Below are positions 1 to 11,611 of a DNA stretch of 64,000 bases, piece by piece. Within the stretch, counting starts at the first letter, position 1; each line of letters opens with the position of its first letter. Origin of the DNA: Dermanyssus gallinae (Eukaryota > Arthropoda > Arachnida > Mesostigmata > Dermanyssidae); contig QVRM01003914.1 of the NCBI GenBank assembly GCA_003439945.1, forward strand, positions 1 to 64,000, read 5' to 3'. Below the pieces are notes generated by a model that saw only the letters and a list, made by a program, of their open reading frames with translations, did no database searches and was not told the DNA's origin. The translations under genes were made by a program, and so were the position numbers.

Positions 1-480
1 ACACCAGAGACGTTTCTCTATGAATTTGTGGCATGGTGAACAACCTATAGATTCACACATACTTTCTATCAATTGGATGGAGACGCATAGCATACATTGG
101 ACTGATGAAAGATGTTCCAGAAGGTGTTTGAGAGAGCATCTGGTTCCAGCACGACGAAGCGCCACCGGACTGCACTCCTGCGCTACGTGATTACCTCCAC
201 GTGACCTTCGAGAATCTGTAGATCAGCCGATCGCCTGGTCGCCGCATTGCCCGAGTAACAAGTCTCCATTTTGTCCTGTGAAGCCACCTAAAGGCTCTCG
301 TCTATGAGACTCCGTTCGCTTCACGTAAAGAGCTGATCACCAGGATATCTTCTACTGCTAAGGTCGTTCGAGCAATGCCTGGCATATTTCAAGACGACCA
401 GCGAAATCTCTACAAGCGCTACCAAATGTGTTCGGTGGTTTGCGAAGGCATCTTAAGCAGCCACTGTAAGATTGAAAATA
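1..480 (+). pseudogene. Tc1/mariner (IS630-type) transposase remnant, C-terminal part
   Basis: Reading from about position 141 gives WFQHDEAPPDCTPALRDYL, which matches the 'FQQDGAPPH...VR.FL' block around the second catalytic Asp of arthropod IS630/Tc1-mariner transposases. It is followed by the usual C-terminal order: a degraded 'PRSPDL..LDFFLWGHLK' segment, then LKALVYETPFASRKELITRI and MPGIFQD. Upstream, a frame near 20-45 reads FSMNLWHG, like the family's 'INLWAGIVN'. Stop codons follow FENL and HFVL and the third-acid region has decayed, so the copy is dead. The element runs off the left edge. Terminal inverted repeats were not identified. The family is clear; the exact clade is not. Confidence 0.75.
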
Positions 481-2838
481 GTGTTGTGTGCTTCTAGAGC
501 TATGAAGAGTGATTTATCTGTTGTGATCATGATCGAATCCCCATAGATTTGGTAGCAAAATGATTGTTATGAAATGCGTATTTACCTGGATATGTTAGTT
601 TTGAGCGTTGTGAATAGTCGTATGTTATGATTTTAAAATATCGAGCGTGAAAGCGAATAATAAAACTTCCAATTTTGCGAATTGTCTTCTAAACGATCAC
701 ATCTGGTCGTACAGTAAAACACAGAACAGCAGTATATTACAAACTCGGCTAAACATGGACGATAGCCTTCTCTGCAAAATGCCCTTAGTTGTTACAATTG
801 TTGAAAATGTGTAATTATAGAAATGTTTAGAGAAAACGGCCCCATACAGTAAAAACCGGCGAGACAGCCGCCACCCCGCGTCGTCCAGTTCAGGGACCAC
901 TTACAGTAGTTGCAAGCCTAGGCTATGGATAGTTTCCTTGAGCGTGTCGTGGCTCTCCAACCCGCGGCACCCCCTCGCAAGCGAAACGCCTGTGCTAGAA
1001 AGGTTACAGGGTCGTAGGGTGGAGAAGCGCTATTGGCTTTCGCTTACGCAATGAGCCCCGGCAGCTCTCGAGCCCGGTTGGTTGGCTGGCTGCTCTGCCG
1101 CCGCTCGGGAGTCCAGTCCTTGTCGGCTATCTTTCTCAAACTTCTATTTGTTTTAGTCGCGCTGTCGCAATCGCGGCCGTTCAAAGCTCGTTGGCCGCTT
1201 TTCGTTTGTCGATTGCACCGAGGGTGGACTGGTGGCCGTTGAAGCTTGCCGACGTTGGAATCTGCCAAGCGGTGGTTCCTCCGTTGTCCCGCCGGCCGGC
1301 CGCCATAACAGCGTGTATTCAGCGGCCGCTGCACGCGTTGTGCTCCAAAATCCCGCCTCATCCACTTGCCCACTCGCTTGCAGCTGCCGTTTCAGCGGTG
1401 CCAACGAGCGAACGATGTATTCGGACGAAGCGAGGGGTCGCCGATTACTTCGCCGTTTCGTCGGCTTCGCTCGAGAATACTTCGCCGGGTGAAGTGGTGG
1501 ATCGTCGAAAACTAGGCCATGAGCTTTCAGGGTCGCCGGCAAGCCTGCCAGAAGGTGCCATGGTGCGATTGCTGCAGCCAGCAGCGTGCTTCGGCGCCGC
1601 TCGTCCTTGCCGGAGGACTTCGCGGCCGCTTCGCCGTGAAGCTTCACCGGTTAGCTCTGGCGGCTGCGACTCATGCTTTTCGTGCCTTTACGCACGCACG
1701 CACGCACTCATGTCTGCACGGCCCTCTTGTTAGCAGGCGCGACGTTGCGCTTGCAGGAGACGGCAGTAGGCGGTAGAGGCGGTAACCAGCTCGGGTGCCG
1801 TCGAGCTCACCGGGTCGTCCGGCAAGCGGTTCCGTGCTTGCCAGCTTCGTGCCGCTCCGCTGTGGCATTCGCAGCAGACGGACGGTCCTGCATGAGCTTC
1901 CGCAGGCTTCGCATACATGCGGCCCATGATGAAGAACGACATCGGTAGCGTTTGCCGCTTCGCGAATCAGCTGTGATGCAACGTGTGAGACAGACCAGAG
2001 CGACGGCAAAGGGCCGGCCAGGCTTCCTTCTCGCGGTGCTACTCCACTGAGCTGCTTGCTCCTGCTGCTACCGCGGTCGCTCTCGGCCAAGCGCAACCCG
2101 CGCTCCGCGGTAGAGCTTCGCAGGATTAAGTCTCTCCCAAAGCGTTTCCCCCCGAGAAGCATTAACGATTGCAAGGGCCCTCTCCCTTGCTATATGTCGT
2201 GCACTCGTTCCCATTCTCTCTCTCTCTCTCTCATTCTGTCGTTTTATTTTTCGTTCGGATCGTCCTCCAATAGCCTTTGTTCTCCTCCCTCGCCCACTAT
2301 CCCGACGGAGGCATGATGGTGGAGCCGTGAAAGTAGTTACCACTTTCGATTTAAATTAACAGTTCTTTTCTGCTAAAGGCTGCTGGTCGGAATAATGAAG
2401 TGGGATAACATAACTTTGCTGTCGCTGAGTTCGTAACGGCCCGCTCTGTAACCCCTACGTCAGACATGGGTAGGTGGCTCGTGGCCTGTGGCTTCAATCT
2501 TGCCCTCACGGCCAACAAAAAGGTATCAAGCAATCGCAGCCTTTAATTGAACGGACCCGTCATCTGCTCATCCGGTGTCTGTACGACGCGCATTGAGAAA
2601 ACCGTTTGTGGAGCGCAGCAAGCCGTGTTAGTTTTGATAGCAGCGACGGCCTCGACTGCGGCGGGAAGGGTCTCTATCCTCCCGCGAAGCTCGCCGTCCC
2701 TCGCAGTTCCGCTCCCGCGAAGACGCTGATGACGTTACCGCTGCTAGTCGCTCGACCTTGTTGCGGAGAGCGCGAACCTAGCGGACCTGCCCGATCGCGG
2801 ATCTCGCGCAGACCTGCAAACATCTCCAAGAAGTCGCG
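481..2838. promoter_or_regulatory. Upstream region of the GAD gene; CpG-rich from about 900
   Basis: No coding sequence is recognised here. From about 900 to 2838 the DNA is GC- and CpG-rich, with many short overlapping open frames on both strands that look like by-products of base composition. A (CT)n run lies at about 2214-2232. This is the likely promoter and 5' UTR zone of the glutamate decarboxylase gene that starts at 2839. The transcription start cannot be placed from sequence alone. Confidence 0.4.
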
Positions 2839-2872
2839 ATGGCCGACAACGTTGAAAACCTCGGTTTTAAAG
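2839..2872 (+). CDS. Gad1: GAD coding exon 1 (start codon exon, 34 nt)
   Basis: Short first exon reading [11 protein letters not shown] plus one base, followed by a consensus donor (AAAG|GTAAGT). The ATG has G at +4. It ends in phase 1, exactly what exon 2 needs: G + AC gives GAC (Asp), continuing [10 protein letters not shown]. The assignment rests on donor strength, phase and total protein length. The peptide is too short for homology to prove it. Confidence 0.72.
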
Positions 2873-5800
2873 GTAAGTGTGTATCGGCATAGCAGCACAC
2901 GCTTGCGAAAATCTCGACCGCTTGTTCTCTGGCTAATTTCCTACGTGACAAAAAAAAAACATTGTTTAAATCATGTTCAGGATCGTTGTTCGCGTGGTTG
3001 GTGTAAACAACAAACCTCCTACAGACCAGCTATACGCACGAAGCTCACCTCTTAGCACTACCACTACTCTTGGGTATCTATCTACTAGTACGGTATGACG
3101 TTTTGGTCGCTCTCTGTTTAGTTCTATATAAATAATCATATACCTGGATAGCATCCCCGTCGTACGCTGATTAGGCCTCCAACGACGCCCATATCAAAGT
3201 AGGTCACGGTGGCATGCAAAGGTCAAGACGCAAGCGGAGGCCGGAGGAGACATGCTCGCGCAATTGCATGATCTCAGTGAATGTTGGCCAGCAGGCACGC
3301 ATCTCGCAGAAGCCCAAAAACGACGATTTAATCAAATGGGATGCCGACGTTCTAAGGAGCGTTCTTTCTCCTTTCGTTTTCAACGTTTCAACGAAAGCTC
3401 CAGGGGCGACATCTCTTCGGAGTGGTGACGTCATTCCGCGTGCGCAGCAACCCCATCCATGTCTGTCTCCCTACCTCTCGCTCGCTCAATCCTTTTCCAG
3501 CGAATTTCTCTCTTTCTCTCTCTCTTCGTTTCTTTGGTGGTCTTCGATGAACCGAGCCATCATGTATGAAAATGCAATAATACTTCCCTGAAGCTCGCTG
3601 GGAATGGCGTTTCGCCCCACTCTGGTGCCAGTACTTCTATTCACGCATATATCATGTCTCCTTCAGTCCAAATTCTGCAACCTCCATGTCGCACTGCTTG
3701 TACCACTGCCACTGGCAGGGTCATGGCCACGAATATCGCTAACAGTTCGAACCAGGTTAAAACTGATTTAGCGCGCGTTTTAAAGTAGAGGATCGAGGCA
3801 GGTTAAAATAGATTGAGCGCATGCTTATTGGCGTTTCATCAATATCCTAGACACGACACCCAGTCGTCGTTCCTTGAAGTAGCAGGATAATTCCAAGCTA
3901 CGCATTGCTATTTCAATGTCAACTGGCAACAACTTGTTTACTTCAGCTTGCCTGCACGGCTGAAGAATGTACGGCAGAGCTCACAGAATGAATAGTAGTA
4001 AACGAAATTGTGTAATTGTTAAGTGATACAATGTTAATCGCTTACTCGCTTGTGGCTCTGTAGATTCTAAAGACTTTAAAGATATACCGTTATGCTTCAA
4101 TTTACAGTGAATTGCAAATGCCAACACATACTGCTTTGGCAACAATTGAGTTCTCGTCGCTGCGATTGAACCGACGTTTGGACCGACGGTGGTGTCGTTT
4201 GTCAGACACCACTTGAGTGGATTAACTTGGGCTACCTTGGGCGCAAAGTTGATAATGAAAACTCTAGAATTACAAAGCGTCTAATTATTGGAGTTTTCTT
4301 CCGTTAGTGGCATGCTTCTGTTACAATGCGTCACAAACTGACCCAGACTGTAGACCAGACACTACCTACATATAAACGCCACAAGAGCGAAGTTCATTAT
4401 AAAATATATTTTTTCAATTTCGGGACATTCTTGTCCGTTTGGTAACGCCATTGTTGAAAGACATCGCAGTGGCGGGATGCGTGACTGGATGACCTTTATG
4501 TCGTTCGACGTGCCTTTGCCTACTAGTTTCCACTAGCTTCTGTCCTGCTTCCCCCTCTCTTCGCTCCCCTTTTCCCCTTGCATGTACAGCCAGCTTCCCG
4601 ACCCTCCGCCCTGACGCTTGATACTTGACGTCACTCGATGACGTCACTCAGTGCGTTGCCCGATGTATGGCAAGCAGAAAGAGCAGGAGGTGAAGAAAAA
4701 GCACAACCATTATCTGGAAACTGTGTTTAACGTACCACTACTGGTCTGTTTACTAATACTATTACTGTTTTATACAATACTGAAACCGCTGTGACCACGA
4801 GTTTAAAACTACCATAACAAATACTACCGTAATATATTAGTGTTAAGACAATGACTACGATGATCAGGTTAACTACCGGAAATATAATAGCTTCAAAATG
4901 CCACGCAGGCATCCTTAAATGTCCCAACATGGGCATCCTAGATTTTCAGTGGGCTTGAGAGTCCCACACTACCCAGATCAAATGTTGTGCAATATGCATT
5001 TTTGTTCCTGGCCCCCCTATATAAAAAGGCATCTTTAACTAGAAACGTTTTTACACAGCGCTAAAACCTCTCGGCACAAGCAACCCTAGATGTGACTGTC
5101 CTCTGTGGGATATATCTTTGAGGTTTGTCGGGGGCATAGTTTCGTCTTCACCCTCTTAGCCCCTTTAACGTGGGCTTATTTGGACCTTCCCCGTCAGAAA
5201 AATGTAACCGCCGCAGGGCAATGCTCAAGTCGATTTAACAAGAACACAGAAGAAGAAAATGAATAAATCACTTTACCCAAGTAGAATTCTATCTAACGCA
5301 AATGTCTTGCAGCTAGAAACGGCAGGCTTGCTCATACGCGCACGATATTGCCGCTACATCACTGCTGATTTGTTTAGGTCGCCTAACACTTGCAACGGGC
5401 ATATGTCACATAGCACAATAATTAATGGATTGTGCTAATGGATGATATGCATTTGCCGACACTCCGTATGCAAAATAATTACTTTATAATGAATGCCTGT
5501 GTACCATTAGAAAAATGTCTTGTATTTTCGCTCTTACCGTATGTATAATCAACGCTCTCTCCTTATATAGTAGTTAGTATTAGCTGGGAATCTAGGAAAC
5601 GGTTTACATTTAATAGAACATAGAACAGTTAAGAAGAGCAAAACCGTGAAAATGTCGTTTTTCATAATTCATTTTATGTACTTAAAGGCTTTAGAAATAC
5701 GCAATAATCGAGGATCTTCTGATGTTTTTACAATTACAATTATATTTATTTCACTCAAATTGAGTGTAAATCTTCTGATCTTATTCAAATTGAGTATAAA

Positions 5801-8800
5801 TCTTCTGATAAATCTTATCAAATTGAGTACAAATCTTGTGATCTTCTGATATTAAGAAGTGAGAATGCGAGTGCTGTGTACGCGGGTTTACAGCTTTACG
5901 AACTACGCGACTAAAATGCTGTAAAAAATGTACGAAATCACGAATAATGCGCACTCTAGAAAAATGCACGGCTTATACGGTAGAACTGATCATCAGTCAT
6001 CATTTGTCGGTTATTCCATGGTTTTCACTCTTCGTCACCGTGTTGCGGTACGTCGCAGACATCTACCCGTATGTGCCCACGGCCAAGTCGGAGACGCGTG
6101 AGTTTCTACTTAAGCTGTTCGATATTCTCGTCAAATACATCGACGACGAGAATGATCGATCGTCGAAGATTCTCGACTTTAAAATGCCCGAAGAGCTGGA
6201 AGAGATTCTCGACCTCGAGCTGCCCGACAAAGGCCTTACGCTCGGGCAAGTGTTGAAGGACTGCGAGACGACCCTCAAATGGCAGGTGAAGACAGGCCAT
6301 CCTTATTTCTTCAACCAGCTCTCGTCGGGACTCGATATCGTCTCGTTGGCTGGCGAGTGGCTGACATCGGTCGCCAATACCAACATGTAAGTGCCCTCTA
6401 ATCCACTCGGTAGTTTGTGCATGGGAGCAACTAATGCAAACAATGCGCCAGCTTTTTTGTGTAGATCAACTGAAGTCGATGCTACGGTGCGCATGATGCA
6501 CACATTTACCTTACCGTGTTTAATATTGTGCCATGTCCTCCATATGCCTGCTGCGTCTATGAGCAGCGGCAATCCACCAGATTACTATGCATGTTTTGTG
6601 CTGCGTGCATACCACTCGAGATTTGTGGTTGATTGATGCCTTACATTTGCACATCGGCATGATCAGGTGGTTGGTGAAAACGCAATTAAAACAAAATACA
6701 TCGCTTGACGATTTGAGAAAGCGTGTTAATTGGTTTTACCAAACGTAAGCTTTTACATCCAGTTGATGTAGAATAAACCATTCGGCCTTTGTAGCGGTGT
6801 GACTCCTTTCGGTACGACCGTGTCCATTTATTTATACTTCGTCAAAAAAAGTTCTAGACATACTTCAATCCACTTCTTCTTAGTGTTGGCTAATAGAAGA
6901 CACTTATATGTCATCACTTCGTCTCCATCCTAGGCCAACCACTTCGTCTCGTACGTGTATTCTTGTATTACACTTTCGACATTTCCTTCACATAAATATA
7001 AATATATACATAAACTGCGTTCGTAGAAGTCCACCGTGTGCCAGCATACAGATTTGACTGCTTGCCGTTTGCAGGCGATTTTGGACAGAGATACATATAT
7101 CAATGCGGCGCCAGATGGCCGTTGTGCGAACAACGACTTTTATTATCCTCCGTTCTTCATTTACGAGTTTAGACTTTATTTTCGTGACGAGTTTATATTT
7201 TATTGCCGGAAATAAAGACTCCATCCTGTAGGTCTTTATTTCCGGCAATTCTCAGCCAATGCGAAAACGTTGCATTTCCTAAGAACGCATTGCCGCAGAT
7301 GTCAGCCCTTTAGGAAAGGTCGCTGAAGGGAAAAGGCCAATCCAGTACGACTCTGCCACATATACGAGTTTATAATATGACACAAATACAATATAGAAAA
7401 TATAGAGAAAAAACATACATTTGTCTCTAAATTAGTTTGTGCCATAACGTGGTGGTAGCGTCTATTAACGCTTAGCGTTATTGCGTCTATTAGTGGTAGC
7501 CCTAAAGACTACCCATTTTTTCTCTGGCATTTCGGATTGAAATTGAACTTCACGTTTGGGTTGCGATTAAATTGACTTACGACATTTATCATATTCATAA
7601 AGTTGATAGTTATTGTGACAGCTGACCTTATAGCGGATAACGCCGCTGCAGTAGTGAAAGAGCCGATAGAGAAACCGGCTGCTGATGCGGCCGCTTCTCT
7701 AAGGTAATCTAGGAGGAACCTTCGCACTAGCTTCCGAAGCGTTGTGACACCAATTGCCAAGTTACGTCGGCTATAGTGCAAGAAGAATTGAAAGATTCCA
7801 ACCCTTATCATACCTGAACTGAATGAAAGGCCGCTGCCCTGTTGCCGCGCTTACTGCCTTCCCTATACATACGTCTAACATCGTTTGCTACTTACCATAC
7901 CAAACCGATCACAACACAGCATGCAGATCTTTTTCTTTTTACGATGGTGCAACGTGACACGAAATACTGCCGCCAGGTCAGACAGAGTCACGTTCATTCA
8001 ATTCCAAGTTCTAACAATAGTAATACAATCGTAATCACAGTACGACGCTGCCAAGAACAATGGCAACAAACAAGACGGTCAACCCAATAATGAAGCAACA
8101 CTAGGCGACTACCAGCAGCTGTACTACAGTAGCGCTAACTACTGCAATATGTAGACAGCAAAAATGCAAGCAACAGCAATATAAACAAACGATTAAATAC
8201 CTTCTACATTATGACGGTAATCACTATCACCAGAACACCGGCGAAAGAGAGCCAAATACGACGACGACTGCGGAAAACTATAAACCCACATAAGTATAAA
8301 TATATCTACAAACGTGCAATATATCACTGGTCATATTCAAATAAGGGCAATAGCGTGACTGACATGTATCTGTTGTCGCAAGACATTTTTTTCCATTCAC
8401 TACACGGCGGCGATCGCCGAACGCGACACGTTTACAAACGAACACGAAGATTTCGCCTCTTGCGTTTAGGGTGCCATGAGGATCCATACCGTTTTACTGG
8501 GCTACTTATGTGCCACAATATGTTTGAGCAAACTAATTCGAGCAGCCGGTGACGAAAAAATCTGCAAATCCCCTTCTTTGGCCAGCACTGACTATTGGCG
8601 TACGGCGATGCTGAGTTATGATACAGCGATACTAGATACAGCTGATACAATAGTGGCCTCACCAGGTCCAGCTTGGTGACCTTGCAGCGTTATGGGTCTA
8701 AAAGGGACTGTTAGCGAGCACCTGCACGTATTATTGTCATCAACTTCATTGTTCATGCACACGATGCGCTGTTTGCCAAGACAAGTGCATCGAACAATTG

Positions 8801-11562
8801 TCCACTGGATATGAATAACCATTGCATGGCATGCGCATTAACGATAAGTAGCCAATCGTCGCAAATAACATGTTTGTACTCACGTGCGCTATGGTTGCCG
8901 CCAGGTTCACATATGAGATCGCACCCGTTTTCATCTTGATGGAGAACGTGGTGTTGAAGAAGATGCGTCAGTATCTAGGCTTTGTTCACGGCGATTCGAT
9001 TCTCGCTCCCGGCGGTTCCATCTCGAACATGTATGCCGTTATGGGAGCCCGCCACAAGATGTTCCCGACATACAAGAAACACGGCCTTAAGGCCCTGCCC
9101 CAGCTCGTCATGTATACATCGGTCGATGTGAGTTCCGCCAAAGAGCACTACCGTCGAAAACAGGCCTTCATGGGCCGGCCCTATCTCTTCAGCACGAGCC
9201 TCTTTCCCATATATCTTGTACATTTCATGATTGTCATTGTTTACATTTAGCATTCGATTATCTATTGTTTATTTTCACTGAATGATTTACAGCTGGGTCA
9301 TATTAATCAGTCGGATCGGTTGTGTTACATTTCAACCGTCTAGGATACCACAGAAGCATACATATTGGAAAACATTATGGCTCTGACTGTTAGCTTATCA
9401 GGTGTTAGCGACGGACAGCATTTTTGAGCGTAGCTCGAGTCGTATTTTAAACTGGCAAAGTTATTATACTAACGCAAGTGCACAAGTTACACTGATCAGT
9501 TCACCTTTAAAGTAGTCATCTATCACAAAAGGCTGGCCTAGTTTAGCCAAGGCTAGACGACTACCGCGCAAAGTGGACTCGTACGAAACTAAACCGATTC
9601 ATAGATTGAAGCAAGACAAAATCCACGTGCTGTCAGCTTTTTGATTGCCGTCACCCGCGCTCTCCGTCCTCTGACTTCTCTGTTGTCACTGCGATCGCTT
9701 GCGCTGCTATCTACGTCGCAGCAACGACATTGTTGCGATGTCGTTGATATTTAAGCTTGCATTTTTAACTGTGATCGCTCGTTGTGGTGTGATCTCGGTG
9801 GTGTGTGTGTGTGATCGATCTACTTGGCGGTGGTTGAATGAATGCAATTGCTGCAAATGAATGCGTTGCGCCGTTGCGTAGAGTCACTATTCGGCAATGG
9901 GGGCAGCGGCGTCCTGCGGTCTCGGCACAGACAATGTGGTGCAAGTCGACGTCGACGAACTCGGTCGGATGCGAGTAGACAAACTCGAGCAGGCCGTGAT
10001 CGCCACCAGAGCAAAGGGGCACGTGCCGTTCTTCGTCAACTGCACGTGCGGCACGACGGTGGTCGGCGCCTTCGATCCCATCAATCCCATCGCAGACATC
10101 TGCAAGAAGTACGGCATGTGGCTGCATATTGACGTACGTAAGAGACACCCACACAAGCGCCACTGACAAGCTCAACTTAAGTAAAAATTCAGGAACTTAG
10201 ATAGAATCACAATGAATATCAAGTATCAATAATGAAGCGTATTCTTCTCACTTAGTCACCCTCTCAACCTGGTTGATTTTATGTCATCGGCAAAAACCCT
10301 AAACACCCGAGACTCGGCATCTCACTTGCTTAGTTTCGCAAGTACGTAATCGAGGTTTGCACTCTATAATTCAGGTGCTACATTGTGGAACAACATGTTG
10401 CCTGGTGATGGGTTAGGACACTCATATTATTCAATCACGCTGCGAAAACGCGAAAATCTCATTTTACTTGCATCTGATCGAACCAGATCTTTAATGTAAA
10501 TATGTACTCAATATATAGTGGAATAATGGAAATAGTACGAAATACTACGGTAATAATGTATATAATCTTATCGTAACTAGTGTGCATACATATGCTTCGC
10601 AGTAGCCATGTGGCTATATAAAGTTGTAGTACAAACGAGAAACTACAATTAAGAATTAATAGGCATCATATCAAATCAGTATCGCAGATACGCTGTCGAG
10701 GTGATCGTGTTCGTCGTTATTCAACTAACTGGCTCGTAGCTACAAACTGAACACACAATACAGCTTTGATGAATAGTGTTCTAATACTTTGAAAGCTTTG
10801 TCCAGTTATCTTGCTCATTATTTATATATCTTTATGATGCGTCATTCAGCGTTAAATGAACTCTAACGATTCCGCATGCTTCTGGGTGGGTGCCGGCCAC
10901 TTCGCTACGACCTTCAATGACGACAGGCGGCCTGGGGCGGTGGTGTTCTGCTGTCGAAGAAGCATCGTCACCTGATGGCTGGCATTGAGCGAGCCAATTC
11001 AGTTACTTGGAACCCACACAAGCTGATGGGAACCCACTTGCAGTGTTCTACCATCCACTTCCGACAGGACGTAAGTGTAGGCCACCTTTTTTAGGCTGAC
11101 CAGGAGTGACGCAACAAGCGGAGGAACATTGTATATAAATGCGAATCTGCTAAGTTTGGCTGTTGCTGTTTTATGCGTAGTGTAAAAGTTTTTTATGTGC
11201 CTCGGTCTTAGAACACTCGTCACCGCTCAATATGAGGAGAACTGCGGCGAATGTCTCTAGTTTATTATGCTATCAAGTTGAAATTCACTCAGTATGCATA
11301 TGTGTTACCACGTTGAAAGCGACCATTTTACATGCAAATGCACACACGTATATATGCGTCTAAAAAGGGACGTCATTATCAGGTGCCGCCAGTAAGGGCG
11401 TTGTTTTACTGCATTGTCGTCAACCATTCAGTCTGGGGCTCGTAGACGATCGCATAGCGATCTTCCCTCGAGCCGACGGCTGTCCGAATACTGCTAATGA
11501 AGACTCATTCAAGTGGATCAATATAGCATGCGAGCGTAATTTGATGCTCTTTAGGATGCTGT

Positions 11563-11611
<49 letters not shown>

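Noticed and set aside
1033..2343. Several overlapping open frames of 80-180 residues on both strands
   Set aside because: They overlap in CpG-rich DNA where stops are rare, and none resembles a known protein.
8476..8679. 67-residue frame with a signal-peptide-like start in GAD intron 2
   Set aside because: Short, single-exon, no family match, and within an intron; hydrophobic starts of this length arise by chance.
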